Below, piece after piece: positions 32,090 through 44,110 of a stretch of DNA of 64,000 nucleotides; the stretch's first letter is position 1; every line of letters begins with the position of its first letter. The stretch comes from Bubalus kerabau (taxonomy: Eukaryota; Chordata; Mammalia; Artiodactyla; Bovidae), in assembly GCF_029407905.1 (NCBI RefSeq), contig NC_073643.1, forward strand, positions 31,958,001-32,022,000. Reading direction: 5' to 3'. Made by a program: the position numbers and the translations under genes. The notes beneath the pieces were generated by a model. It was not told where the DNA came from, made no database searches, and worked only from the letters and a program-made list of their open reading frames with translations.

Positions 32090-34505
32090 GAAGTTGTTCT
32101 TCTAATCACTTATGGAATCTTTGAGGTTTTCTGTGTGTAGTGTCACTGAGCCCTGGTGGCTCAGAGGGTAAAGTGCCTGCCTGAAATGCAGGATCCCTGG
32201 GTCAGGATGATCCCTTGGAGAAGGAAGTGGCAGCCCACTCAAGTACTCTTGCCTGGAAATTCCCATGGACGGAGGAGCCTGGTAGGCTACAGTCCATGGG
32301 GTCACAAAGAGTCGGACACGACTGAGCAACTTCATTCATTTCATTCATGTGTAGTGTCAGGTATCTGCAAATAGTGACAGTTTTACTTTGTCCTTTCCAA
32401 TTTGTCCTTTTATTTATTTTTCGTACCCAGTTTTTGTGCTTCTAATACTGTGTTGAATAAAATTGGTGAGAATGGGCTTCCTTGTCTTGGTCCTGATCAT
32501 AGAGGAAAAGCTCTTAGCTTTCAATCATCAAATATGCTATCAACTGTGGTCTTGTCATATATGGCCTTTATTAGGTTGACTTATATTCCCTTTAAACCCA
32601 CTTTGTTGAGATATTTTATCATGAATAGATATTGAATTTTGTCAAATACATTTTTTTGCATCTGTTGAGATGGTAATATGATTTTTGTTCTTCATTTTGT
32701 AGTTTATCACATTGATTTGTGGACCTTGAACCATCCTTTCATCCTCTGAATAAATTCCATGTGATAATGAAGGGAATTCCTTTATTGTTGACTTTTAATT
32801 TGGTTTGTTAACATTTTATGAGGATTTTTGTTTATCAGCCATATTAGCCTGTAATTTTTTTTTTGTCATCCTTGTGTTTTCAGTATCTGGGTGATCATGG
32901 CCTCATAACATGAGTTTAGAAGGGTTCCCTCTTCTTTTTTGGAGGAATTTAAGAAGGATTGTATTAATTCTTCCTTGAGTGTTTGGTAGAATTCATTAGT
33001 GAAGCCATCTTGGACTTTTATTTGCTGGAAGGTACTTGATTTCTGCTTCAATCTCCTAACTAGTAACTAATCAGTTCAGAATTTCTGTTTCTTCAGTATT
33101 TAGTGTTAATAGATTGTGTGTTTCTAGGATTGTATCTATTTCTTCTAGGTGTTCTAATTTGTGTTTAATTGTCTCAGAATTCTTTGTATTTCTGTGGTAT
33201 GATTTGTAACATTTTTTTTTTATGATTTTGAGTCCTCTCTCTCTCTAGCTCTCTTTTTTTTTTTTTTTTTGGTGAGCCTAGCTGAAAATTTGACATTAAA
33301 AAAATTATATCTTTTCAAATATCTAGCTCTTAGTTTCATTGACCTTTTCTATTTTCTTTTAAGTTGGTATTTTATTTATTTCTGCTCTGATTTTAAAAAT
33401 CTCCTTCTTGCTAACAAACTTTGGGCTTTAATTGTTCTTTTTTTTAGTTCTTTGAGGTGTATAGTTAAGCTATTTATTTGAGACGTTTTTGTTTGAGGTG
33501 AGCATTTATTGCTATGAGCTTTCCTCTTAGAACTGCTTTTGCTGCATTTCATAAATTTCATTTCATAAAATTGTATAGTACATTTTCATTTGTATCAAGA
33601 TATTTTGTATTTTCTGATTCCTTCTTTGATCCATTGGTTGTTCAGTGGCATGCTGTGTAATCTCCACCTATTTAGGGGATTTTCCAGTTTATTTTATATA
33701 GTTAATTTCTAGTTTCAATTGTTACAGTTGGAAAAGATGTTTTATATCATTTAAATTAGTTGGAAAATATGTTTGATATAATTTAAATCCTTTTAAATTT
33801 ATTAAGCCTTATTTTGTGGCTTAATGTATGACCTATCTTTGGAAGATGTTCCATGTACACTTGTACAACAATGTGTATTATGTTGTTTTTGGATGGAATG
33901 TTCTGTAAATATCTGTTCGTCTAGTCTAATGTATCAGTAAGGTCAATGTTTCCTAATTGATTTTCTGTTTAAATAACCTATCCCTTGATGAAAGTGAAAT
34001 ATTAAGTCCCCTACTAATACTGTATTGCTGCCTATTCTATTGCTATCTATTAATGTCACCTTTATATGCTCAGGTGCTCCTATATTGGGTGCATAAAAAT
34101 TTTCAAATGTTATATCCTCTTGTTGAATCGACTCCTTTATCCTTATGCAGTGCTCTTCTTTGTCTCTTACTTCAGTCTTTGTTTTAAAGTCTTTTTTTTT
34201 TTTCTGATATAAGTATAGTTTTCCAAGCTTTCTTTTGGTATCCATTCCATGTAATGTCTTTTTCCATCCTGTCACCTTCAGTCTCTGTGTGTCTTACATC
34301 TAAAGTGAGTCTCTTGCAGGCAGATTATTGATAGATTTTTTAAAAATTCATTTAGCTAGTCTGTGTCTTTTGATTGAAGAATTTATTTCTTTTACATTTA
34401 AAAGAATTATATCTGTATGCTTATTGTCATTTTGTAATGGATTTCCTGGCTGTTTTTGTAATCCCAATATTTGATACCGTGGGGCAGCTTAGTGTTGTGA
34501 TGTTT
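32090..34505 (-). mobile_element. L1 LINE ORF2 segment, ~2.2 kb antisense
   Basis: The plus strand reads as antisense L1 ORF2. Examples are ATCTGCAAATAGTGACAG, GAATGGGCTTCCTTGTCTTG and TTTTGCATCTGTTGAGATGG (RT region), CATCTTGGACTTTTATTTGC, and TGACCTATCTTTGGAAGATG (endonuclease/RT linker). A Bov-tA SINE interrupts it at 32146-32347. Frames are broken throughout, so it is inactive. Confidence 0.85.
32146..32347 (+). mobile_element. Bov-tA SINE nested in L1
   Basis: It has the tRNA-like head (GAGCCCTGGTGGCTCAGAGG) and the Bov-A body to GACTGAGCAACTTCATTC. An exact 12-bp target-site duplication TGTGTAGTGTCA occurs at 32134-32145 and 32348-32359. Confidence 0.97.
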
Positions 34506-34514
34506 GAAAGGTCT

Positions 34515-34761
34515 GCTGCTGCTGCTAAGTCGCTTCAGTCGTGTCTGACTCTGTGCGACCCCATAGACAGCAGCCCACCAGGCTCCCCTGTCCCTGGGAT
34601 TCTCCAGGCAAGAACACTAGAGTGGGTTGCCATTTCCTTCTCCAATGCGTGAAAGTGAAAAGTCGAAGTGAAGTCGCTCAGTCGTGCCCAACTCTTCGCA
34701 ACCCAGTGGACTGCAGCCCACCAGGCTCCTCCGTCCATGGGATTTTCCAGGCAAGAGTATT
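34515..34761 (-). mobile_element. Bov-A2 dimeric SINE
   Basis: It has the reverse-oriented dimer structure: CTGCTGCTGCTAAGTCGCTT, a first Bov-A unit, the GTGAAAAGTCGAAGTGAAG linker, then a second Bov-A unit ending GGCAAGAGTATT. Target-site duplications are GAAAGGTCT (34506-34514) and GGAAGGTCT (34762-34770). Confidence 0.95.
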
Positions 34762-34926
34762 GGAAGGTCTAGACTTTGTTAAAGGAGGTTGCAGTGTTTG
34801 GTTAGATTGACCATTCCAACTGTTTCAACCATTGTAACCAAGTGGATCAGTAAGTCATGTTCCAGCTGATCAGAGATTCTTAGGCTGATGCTCAGATCAA
34901 AGAAACTCATACAGCAACAGGTGGAG

Positions 34927-35414
34927 GTTGTTGTTCAGTTGCTCAGTCATGTCTGACTCTTTGTGACGCCATGGACTTCACACTGGGCTTCCCTGTCCTT
35001 CACCATCTTCTGAAGTTTGCTTAAACTAATGTCCATTGAGTTGATACGATCCAGCCTTCTGATCCTCTGTCATCCCCTTCTCCTCATGACCTTTGTCTTT
35101 CCTACCATCTTTTCCAATGAGTTGGTTCTTCATATCAGCTGGTCAGAGTATTGGAGCTTGAGCTTTAGCATCAGTCCTTTCAGTGAATGTTAAGGTTTGA
35201 TTTCCTTTAGGATTGACTGGTTTAATCTCCTTGCAGTACAAGGGGTTCTCGAGTCTTCTGCAGCACCACAGTTTGAAAGCATCAATTCTTTGGTGCTCAG
35301 CCTTCTTTATAGTCCAACTCTCACATCCATACATGACTTCTGGAAAAACCATAGCTTTGAAAATATGGACCTTTGTCATCAAAGTAATGTCTCTGCTTTT
35401 TAATACATTGCTAG
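34927..35414 (-). mobile_element. BovB LINE 3' fragment, older copy
   Basis: It starts GTTGTTGTTCAGTTGCTCAG and covers the terminal ORF2 region to the TTAATACATTGCTAGG point. It is more diverged than the neighbouring copies (many substitutions and a short deletion), suggesting an older insertion. The remnant frame 35143-35496 is a C-terminal ORF2 shadow. Confidence 0.9.
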
Positions 35415-35570
35415 GAAAAATGTTTCTGTATCTTGACAATAAAAATATAAACATATATATGCACCTGATTTTGAAAGAGCTGAATGTAATTATCAAAAGA
35501 GTGATATAGATTAGATGTATTTTGAGATTTTCAGATACAATTTGTCTTCAGTATGCTGTATGACATTCAC

Positions 35571-36565
35571 TTCAGTTCAGTTCAGTCGCTCAGTCGTGTC
35601 TGACTCTTTGCGACCCCATGAATTGCAGCACGCCAGGCCTCTGTGTCCATCACCAACTCCCGGATTTCACTCAAACTCATGTCCATCGAGTCGGTGATGC
35701 CATCCAGCCATCTCATTTTCTGTCGTCCCCTTCTCCTCCTGACCCCAATCCCTCCCAGCATCAGAGTCTTTTCTAATGAGTCAACTCTTCACATGAGGTG
35801 GCCAAAGTACTGGAGTTTCAGCTTTAGCATCATTCCTTCCAAAGAATACTCAGGACTGATCTCCTTTAGAATGGACTGGTTGGATCTCCTTGCAGTCCAA
35901 GGGACTCTCAAGAGTCTTCTCCAACACCACAGTTCAAAAGCATCAATTCTTCGGTGCTCAGCTTTCTTCACAATCCAACTCTCACATCCATAGATGACTA
36001 CTGGAAAAACCATAGCCTTGACTAGACGGACCTTTGCTGGCAAAGTAATGTCTCTGCTTTTGAATATGCTATCTAGGCTGGTCATAACTTTCCTTCCAAG
36101 GAGTAAGCATCTTTTAATTTCATGGCTGCAGTCACCATCTGCAGTGATTTTGGAGCCCAGAAAAATAAAGTCTGACACTGTTTCCACTCTTTCCCTATCT
36201 ATTTGCCATGAAGTGATGGGACCAGCTGCCATGATCTTAGTTTTCTGAATTTTGAGCTTTAAACCAACTTTTTCACTCTCCTCTTTCACTTTCATGAAGA
36301 GGCTTTTTAGTTCCTCTTCACTTTGTGCCATAAGCGTGGTGTCATCTGCCTATCTGAGGTTATTGATATTTCTCCCGGCAATCTTGACTCTAGCTTGTGC
36401 TTCTTCCAGTCCGGCGTTTCTCATGATGTACTCTGCATATAAGTTAAATAAGCAGGGTGACAATATACAGCCTTGACGTCCTCCTTTTCCTATTTGGAAC
36501 CAGTCTGTTGTTCCATGTCCAGTTCTAACTGTTGCTTCCTGACCTGCATATAGGTTTCTCAAGAG
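35571..36565 (-). mobile_element. BovB LINE, ~1.0 kb 3' copy
   Basis: The copy runs from the (GTTCA)n tail to the CTGCATATAGGTTTCTCAAG point in the RT domain. One frame (35789-36331, 180 codons) encodes the thumb and C-terminal part of ORF2 and is nearly intact. The upstream frame (36350-36562) ends at a TAG at 36350-36352 that replaces the tyrosine of YADD. It belongs to the same subfamily as the 10.3 kb copy. Confidence 0.95.
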
Positions 36566-36569
36566 TTAC

Positions 36570-36960
36570 GTATGTTTAAATACATACATGCATGTGTGCA
36601 CACTTACATATGGTAGAATTGAACTTCCCTTTATAGTCGGCCATCTGTTTATAACTTTGAGAAATTGATGGTTAGATGTCATGATTTATGAGTACATATT
36701 TAAACATAGTCCAATTCTCTTGCAGTTGGCCAGCTGAGAAGGAAAGCAGGTGACCTTCATGTTGCATCTGGGAAACCTGCTTCAGTACATGAGTCTGCCT
36801 CACTTCTTTCCTTGGAGTGACAGCAGGGCTGTCATTTCTTCCCATTCAATTCCTCCTCCTTTAAGAGGACTCAGTCTTTACAAGAAGACATCCTTTTTCT
36901 CTTCTCACTTCCCTTTTGGTCCTTACCTGCTTTTGTTCAATATTGGCCTGTGGCCTCCAA
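36570..36960. other. Unique sequence, no gene seen
   Basis: No recognised gene or repeat apart from a short ACATACATGCATGTGTGCAC alternating tract. Confidence 0.45.
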
Positions 36961-36964
36961 GTTT

Positions 36965-37130
36965 GGGAGGCAGCAAAGCATGGTGGTTGAGATCTTGCAT
37001 TCTAGAAAGGACAGTGGGATTCAAATCTGTGCCACACTATTTATTAGCTGTATGACTTGGGCCTTGTTATCTTGCACGTTCTTAGCTTCCTTATCTGTTA
37101 AATGGGAATAAGAACAGTGTCATGTTGGGA
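36965..37130 (-). repeat. MIR SINE (antisense)
   Basis: GTGGGATTCAAATCTGTGCC, TATTTATTAGCTGTATGACT, TGGGCCTTG and CTTCCTTATCTGTTAAATGG match the antisense MIR layout. Confidence 0.85.
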
Positions 37131-38910
37131 CTCATGAAGTGTTGCTTTAATTATCCCTTTTCTTCCGACTTCCACTGCTGCTAGGGTGGCTTTATCACCT
37201 CTTTCTGTCTTTCCTGGGAGTCAACCCAGATTTAAAATTCATTCCCTTCCTGTATCAGACAGCCTCATACAACCCAACTTCCTAAACTTCTTCATCCTTT
37301 GATTTCCTCTTTCCTCTCAATTGCTCATGGAGTTTAGAAATTTGCTTAAAATTTATCCCAGTATTTACCCACCTAAGACATATGCCTAGAGAACGTGACA
37401 AGAAAGGCTTTCCCAAAGCAGATAATTTAAAGAGGAAGCCTCTGTTACTTTTTACTTAGACAAACTGAAATCATGTGCTATAATCCCTCACTCCAAATTC
37501 TCATTTACTCTTTTCCACCTTTAAAAATACATTCCCTCCCCTGTGAGTAACTGGTACACATTTTGTGTTACAAGCAGAGCGCCATCACCCTACTGTAGCC
37601 ACCACAGCCATCATAGGGAGAACTCAAACCCATGTTGCTACTGGCTGTTTGGGGCATCATTGAAAGCCTATTACAGTTATCACTGGATTGTTGTTTTCCA
37701 TGTAGTGTTCTTTTTATGCTTTTGTTCATGAATTTCTCCCCCCTTGAATTCATTGGATAGTACAGGCAGCCTTCCTGAATACTGACTCCTCCTTATTAGC
37801 AGTGCTTCTCCTTTGCACCGTAGCACTGGTTTTAAGGTAATATCTGATAGTAGAAGATCACATTTCATTATGCTTTGAAGATGAGGGTAGTGATATATTC
37901 CATGTACGATTGGCCTCTTCCTGCTAATGTGTGCCAGATTGCTTAGTATTAACATTAAAACAAACAAACAAACAGTATAATAAAAAGAGAAGGGTTTTCC
38001 TCCCTTATGAAAGCAAGAAATAGAGCAGTATTGCTGCTAAATAAAGTATTTTTCTATTTTGAATGCACTCAGGGCTATTGGCCACTGTCAGCAGAATAAA
38101 AATCATCACATTCTTATCCTGAAATGTTAAAGTCCACCTGATATTTGGTGCACAAAGAATTCATTTACCAGGGGTGATCTTCCAAACCCCTCACAGACGT
38201 TTCATAAAAATTAATGTGTTTTGTAGGAAATTGTATTATAGGCACTCCGAGTAAAGGAAGCCGCAAGTCCCAGGCTGGTGGTGGTGTTCTGACATGCTTA
38301 CACTAAACCCAGTGGTCTGAACTGTCCTAAGGCCTTCTCTCTGGCTTCTGCATGCTTTATGTTTTCAGGTTGAAAAGTCACAGAAGATGGCACACCTTCG
38401 GGCAGTGTGCAGTCTGACAGCCTCAGGCCGGTTGAGTTGGTGTTGGTTTCCAATGTTTGAATATCAATAGATTATACCTGAAACAGTCTGGATTTCTGGG
38501 TTTTGTGGAAAAAGGAGAACAACACTGGGTCCACAGTGGAGTGGCTGCCGCTTTTAGCTGGGGCCTGGGCTAGAACTTGTCATTCTACTCTGGGCTGCTT
38601 TACTCATTAATGTGAGCCTCTGTCCCTGTAGGCACTGGAATTACTTCAGCATTGGAAAAGAAAAAAAAAAATTGATATTCAGGACTAAACAATATGTTGA
38701 ATATATCTTTTCAATTAACAAATTTAACAAAAGAAAATACATGTGTATAACTTTTTTTTGAAATTTGTATAATTTATGAATTGTATGTATCTAGTCTCAG
38801 GAATAGATAGCATTTCTGGAATATAAATGAAAATGTTACACAAATTAGTGCATATGTAAATGCTAAAAGTTATAAATTATATGTACACTTTGTGCTCTTC
38901 AGAATGTGAT
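37131..38910. other. Unique sequence, no gene seen
   Basis: No gene supported. An (AAAC)n-like patch lies at 37957-37975 and an A run at 38660-38672. Confidence 0.5.
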
Positions 38911-38916
38911 GTATTT

Positions 38917-39068
38917 ATAGAATCTTCAAACTGGAAGGACCCCTTAGTAACATCTAGTTCTAGTTCAACTCTGTCCTTTGAGTGTTAAGAAACTGAAGCC
39001 CAGATACTGAGTCCATTGATTTATTCAAGGCCACGCAACCAATAAGTGGTGCTGGAACAGTTTGCCTG
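38917..39068 (-). repeat. MIR3-type SINE (antisense)
   Basis: TATAGAATCTTCAAACTGGA, AGGACCCCTTAGTAACATCT, AAGAAACTGAAGCCCAG and CAAGGCCACGCAACCAATAA correspond to the reverse complement of the MIR3 3' half. Confidence 0.75.
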
Positions 39069-39212
39069 TGACCTGTTGGTGATGCCAGGTCAATGGGGGC
39101 ATTGATGTACAGTGTGAAATAGATAGGGTAGAGCTGAATTTTAAAAGTTACCTCTCACTACACTGTAAACCACACAGTGTTTGTTTTTGTTATGTCTATC
39201 AGTATTTACTTG

Positions 39213-39840
39213 CATTTTTCCTCCACATTTATTGAGATATAGTTGACATACAGCACTGTGTACATTAAGGTGTACAAGCGTAATGATTTGACCTACATGC
39301 ATCATGAGATGATTATCATAAGAAATATAGGGAACATCTATCATCTCATATAGATAAAAATTAAAGAAGTAGAAAAAAAAAACTTTCCATGATGAAAATT
39401 CATAGGATTTACTTCTTGACAGCTTTCATATATAATATATTATGCTGCTGCTGCTGCTAAGTCGCTTCAGTCGTGTCCGACTCTGTGTGACCCCATAGAC
39501 GGCAGCCTACCAGGCTCCCCCGTCCCTGGGATTCTCCAGGCAAGAACACTGGAGTGGGTTGCCATTTCCTTCTCCAATGCATGAAAGTGAAAAGTGAAAG
39601 TGAAGTCGCTCAGTCGTGTCCGACCCTTAGTGACCCCATGGACTGCAGCCCACCAGGCTCCTCTGTCCATGGGATTTTCCAGGCAAGAGTACTGGAGTGG
39701 GTTGCCATTGCCTTCTCCATAATATATTATAGTTTTAGTTATATTTATCATGTTGTACCTTACATTCCTTGGTAGCTGTCTGTCTTATAATTGGGAATTT
39801 ATATCTCTTGATCACCTTCATCCAGTTCCTCCTATGTGAC
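39213..39840 (+). mobile_element. L1 3' UTR relic, split by Bov-A2
   Basis: TTTATTGAGATATAGTTGAC, GGTGTACAAGCGTAATGATT and ATGCATCATGAGATGATTAT match an old mammalian L1 3' UTR. After the SINE it resumes with ATCATGTTGTACCTTACATT and CTTATAATTGGGAATTTATA. Confidence 0.6.
39444..39718 (-). mobile_element. Bov-A2 dimeric SINE
   Basis: It shows a full dimer: CTGCTGCTGCTGCTAAGTCG head complement, a first unit, the GAAAGTGAAAAGTGAAAGTG linker, a second unit, and a GTTGCCATTGCCTTCTCC end. An exact 12-bp target-site duplication ATAATATATTAT is at 39432-39443 and 39719-39730. Confidence 0.97.
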
Positions 39841-39849
39841 ACATCTTTC

Positions 39850-40685
39850 TCTGACATTTTTATTTCCGGGTCTCTGAAAATATCAATCCCAGACAGAATG
39901 TTCTGTTGCCTTATTTGTTGTTCATAGCCCATCTGGTCATTTCTCATTTCCAGAGGTTGGCTTTTATCCTTTCATCACTTAAGTGATGCCATTTCTTGAG
40001 TCTGAGGCTGTTGTTGACTGGTGCCACCAGGATTCTTGTTTTAACACCATTACCAAATCTGCCAAAGATAGCAGTTCTCAGTTTTGACCCATCATGGCTG
40101 TTCCTTTACCAGTGTTTTGAAGATTGACTGTAAAGTTTGCGCTGCTGGAGGTGGGATAGGTGATGATATAATTAAAGCTGAAGTTTAGCAAATGACAGAT
40201 CTGGAAGAGTGAATGGCATTGAGGTTCATCTAAGACCTTAATGTGAAACTGTCTGATAACCTGAAAGCTTTTTTTGTGCAGTGTCTAAATTAGGACATTG
40301 TCAGTAGGGGGAGGGTAATTGCATTTTGGTGGATAGTGAATCTCAATTTTTATTTATAAGAAGTCTATTTGATTAAATCCTTATAGCTTCCCTGCTCATC
40401 CTGTTTCCTTTGCAGTGTGTTATGAATAGTAAGGTGATGTTACTTCAACAGAACATAGGATTTTTTGTCCAGATTATATCTTAGCTATTCACATAATTAT
40501 CATCCATGATAACATTTCTAGTATCTTCAGTGTCGTGAACAAATATTACACAGATGTGATCTGCTTGATGTCACCTTGCTGAACAATTTTAGTGTGGAGA
40601 CGAATTAAAGAGAAGAGGCCATTTTATGAAGGAACCATAGAATTGTTGTCATTGCCTTTGTTTGTAGAATTCATCAACTTTATTC
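39850..40685. other. Unique sequence, no gene seen
   Basis: No recognisable gene or young repeat. Confidence 0.45.
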
Positions 40686-40689
40686 GTTC

Positions 40690-40760
40690 AAGTAGAGATT
40701 AGGTGTATACCTGAAACTAATATAATGTATGTTGATTATGCCTCAGTAAACATTTTTTAA
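40690..40760 (+). repeat. L1 3' tail fragment
   Basis: GTGTATACCTGAAACTAATA, TAATGTATGTTGATTATGCC and TCAGTAAACATTTTTT resemble the last bases of L1 (ctgaaactaatataat...caactatact tcaataaa). Confidence 0.45.
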
Positions 40761-40879
40761 AGGAGATATATGAAGTGGTTTTAAATAGAATGATCATCCA
40801 GGTTACCAGGCAAAACTATTGATTAGACAGAGCACTGTAATAAAATGAAATCATTGCTATACTAGAACAAACAGTGTAT

Positions 40880-41000
40880 TCAAATGGAACCAGTCACAGG
40901 GTCATAGATCTCAAGAGAGAACAGAGAATACTTCATGGAGGAAGTGGCATTTGTTTAATGCGTGAGTCACTTGGGACAGGTGAGCCCTCTCTGGGAGAAG
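40880..41000 (+). repeat. Possible L2 fragment
   Basis: ATACTTCATGGAGGAAGTGG and CATTTGTTTAATGCGTGAGT recall the L2 segment cttcctggaggaggtggcatttgagctggg. Weak. Confidence 0.35.
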
Positions 41001-42555
41001 CAGGACAGAGTGATCGGTGGTCTGTGCCAAGACTTTGGGTGGGAGACTGCAGAGTATGCATTGTTATATGTTATTACAGTGTCTGTTGATGGTAGAATAA
41101 AAGTCAGCAGAAAGAGGTGCAGTCAGGCAGGGCCACCAATGCGAAAGGTGTTCTGAGTACCTTTGTACATTTCACCTTGACTTCCTGGCCTTCGGGACTC
41201 TAAGAACTTTTAAAGCAGAGGTGGGACATGCATCTGGGAAATCTGTGGCATTAAACTGCTCCATCAATTTTGACATCCCTCCCAGTGTCAAAATAGTAAG
41301 ATGAGAGTGAAGGAACTATCTTAGAATTGAAAAAACTTTGCAGAGTTGCATTTTAGAAGATCAGGTGTCTTCCATATAGATTGTTTTGAGGATACTAAAT
41401 ACAAAGGCAGGAAAAAAACCCCAGAAGGCCATTGTAGGAGTTGACATAAGGCTCTCTTGTATGGGCTGGTAAGTCTTGGTCGGTATGAAGAAAAGGAAAA
41501 ATATAAATGAAGAGATTTGGTTATTGAATATGGCAGAGGAGGCGTCAAAGCTGCCTCGGTAATGTTTGGCCTCACTTACTGGGTGGATGGTGGGGACATT
41601 CCATGGGGTGTGGAAGGGGGACTTGTTGGGGGCTGAAGAAGCTGGTGGGTAATGCATGGCCAGGGCCCAGGGAGGACCATTGGAGAGCTGAAGGATTTGA
41701 GAAGAGAGAGTTGGCCAACGGACCAAATCAGGAGAGACTTAAAACTCAGTAACCTTAGCAACAGAGCCGTAGTGAGGACCAAGGGAGGTATGGGAGGTGA
41801 ACCCCTGGAGAATGCCAGTGTAGCCACTGCTTTCCAGAAATATGTGTAAGGGAAGAGAGTAAAGGGGACTTGGGGACTGAGAAGTGAATCTCCTAAGTTT
41901 GTTCTTTAAGAGAGATTTCAAAGTCTCACCAATATCTCTTCCTTAAGTGTTATTTAAATTTTCTAAGTTTCAGAGTTTTTGATACCTTTTTAACTGGCAG
42001 TAAGTTGGATGTTTTGGGGAGCAAAGCAGAACAGGCATGTGGAGGCCTAGCAGGTTGGGAAGACCCACAAATGAAAATAACAGCATTGTTATGGTGGTCT
42101 GGGGCTTTCGCTATAAATAGAGTTATTAGCTTCACACAAAAGCTCTGAGGACATGGTGGATATTAAGCTTGCAATGGTTATTGAAAGTATATGTGTCTGA
42201 CAACGATTTCCATCAAAATGTGAGGGCTAAACAAGTTGTGGTGCCAGTGTGGTCAAGTGGTTTTCTAGAAAATTCACTTAATGGCAGTATCACTGACCCC
42301 AATACAACTGTAAGAAATACAGTCACTTTAAAATGTCTCTGCCCTCTTTTTGGACACCATGTAATTCTATCCTTTTTACGAATGTCCTTCTCACCCCTAA
42401 ATTTGTGTGTGCTTCCCTAATGGAACGCGTCTTTACACTCAGGAACCTTGTTAATTTATGGTGTATTTTGGGATTCTAAGAAGTGAAAAATGGGGCAGTA
42501 ATACGACTTCTCTTTGTTTTACCCTGAAGAGGGTTTTACTACCGGGTTCTTGACA
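41001..42555. other. Unique sequence, no gene seen
   Basis: Minus-strand frames around 41321-41921 are short and proline/serine-rich from local purine-rich composition. No domain or splice structure supports them. Confidence 0.5.
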
Positions 42556-42559
42556 TCTT

Positions 42560-43130
42560 CCACCTTAGTTTATCTTTAATTTATCTTTAACTGGAACCAT
42601 TTTGTCCATTAGCTCTATTCTAATTACCTCTCAAAATGGTCAGATTTACAGGCAATACATGACAGAGAAAATGCAGAAGAAAATCAGCCAACCTCTCCTG
42701 ACATTCAACAGCAGCCCACGTCTAAATAGTGGAAAAGTTTATTTGCTTTTTCTGAGGATGTGCTAAGTGATTTTGCAATGTGAGTGGTATGGCCTTCTAG
42801 CTCTTAGTCCTGCATTTATTAAATAAATTTGTTCTCTAACTCAAGTGTTAAGTGTGTATTATGAAACCTCAAAGCCAATTTCGGTGATTGCAATGTGCAA
42901 ATATTTTTTAAATTATGTAATTAAATAGGACTTGGCCTGTGAGGTCCACTGAAGTAATTTATTAATTGAACAGTCTGATTTAATTGTATGTTATTTTCGT
43001 TTATTCAGGGAAGGGCCTGAATCTCTTACAGAGAGAGGAGCCTCTTGTGCGCCTTGTCACTGGAGGTGCAGAGGTCTCTCCAAGGAATCTTTAGCACCCA
43101 ATTAAATATTAACCAAGAAGAAGTGACTTG
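42560..43130. promoter_or_regulatory. Candidate conserved non-coding element
   Basis: The block is repeat-free and has many homeodomain/POU-type words (TCTAATTACC, ATTATGTAATTAAATAGG, GTAATTTATTAATTGAAC, CTGATTTAATTGTATG) mixed with GGCCTGTGAGGTCC. It resembles a developmental enhancer. Function inferred from composition only. Confidence 0.3.
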
Positions 43131-43929
43131 TTCCTTCTGTCCCTGAAACTCCATTTTGATGTCTGAGTATGGTGATTTTAAAGGAAAAAGAAAAAAAAAA
43201 AAAGAATCTTACTGGGTAAAAACTATTTGTTATTCTCTTGATTTATCATGACATTATTTAAAAGTGACTCTCTCTTTTCCTCTTAATTGTGCCAGTGTGC
43301 AGGGTTATATAAAGTAAGTGCATAAAAAGAGAAGCCCCTTGAATTCAGCATTAGCTTCATCCAGCTACGGCTGCAGCCTTGCTGTATCTGTTTCCTTAAA
43401 ATGTCATTTTAAAGGTATTGTGGTTTTAGAGCAGCAGCTGTGACTGAAAAGTATGTAAACTAAGCTGTTCTTGCTCATATCATTTTTATATTCTTATGTC
43501 AGACCAGAAGGCTGCTTTAAATTTATTTTTCATTGTGTATTAGTTCTAGAGCCCGTTTTTTTTCCCTTCCTTGGGAACATATGTTCTTTGGGACTTGTGA
43601 TACTCAAACGCTTAAGAAAATAACAATTGTTGGTGGGGGGAGGAAAAAAAAAGCCTCAAAATCATTTTTTACTTGAGTATTGTATTTGGGAGAAGACAGG
43701 TCTAAAAAGTGGACTCTCACAAGGTAGAATTGGGGGGCCTAGCATCTGTGTTTTAGGAAATGGAAGAATTCAGTCACGTGGAAGGCAGTAACTTTTAGAA
43801 GCCCAAATTGCTTTCCCAAAAGGAAAATATTTTTTGTTACTATTAAATATAGTTTATATTGCTACTTCAGAACTTTTTTTTTTTTTTTCCTGGTGAGGCC
43901 ATTTACTCAAATTCTTAGTTAATATTTCT

Positions 43930-44110
43930 ATATAGAAACGTCTTTGTCTCCCGAGCTCGCCTTTGCGAATTCCCATTTAATATGCGGTTGTGGATAAGTA
44001 TTTATTCATACCATGTGGTACCCCACACCTGATCAAGTGACAGCATGGCGTCATGTCAGCCAGCAAGATGTTGGAGTGACTTTTGAGTAATGGTGGCAAA
44101 GAAGGCACAC
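43930..44110. promoter_or_regulatory. Candidate conserved non-coding element
   Basis: A compact CpG-retaining block (TCTCCCGAGCTCGCC, TTTGCGAATTCCC, ATATGCGG, GCATGGCGTCATGTCAG) also contains TATTTATTCATA and E-box-like CACCTG. No repeat or exon is recognised. It may be regulatory. Confidence 0.28.

Noticed and set aside
41321..41921. Overlapping minus-strand frames suggesting a gene
   Set aside because: They are short, Pro/Ser-rich from purine-rich plus-strand composition, with no domain, no splice pairing and mutually inconsistent frames.
43300..43330. TTATATAAAGTAAG resembling a TATA box
   Set aside because: AT-rich context, no downstream leader, start codon or donor arrangement as at 53.5 kb.
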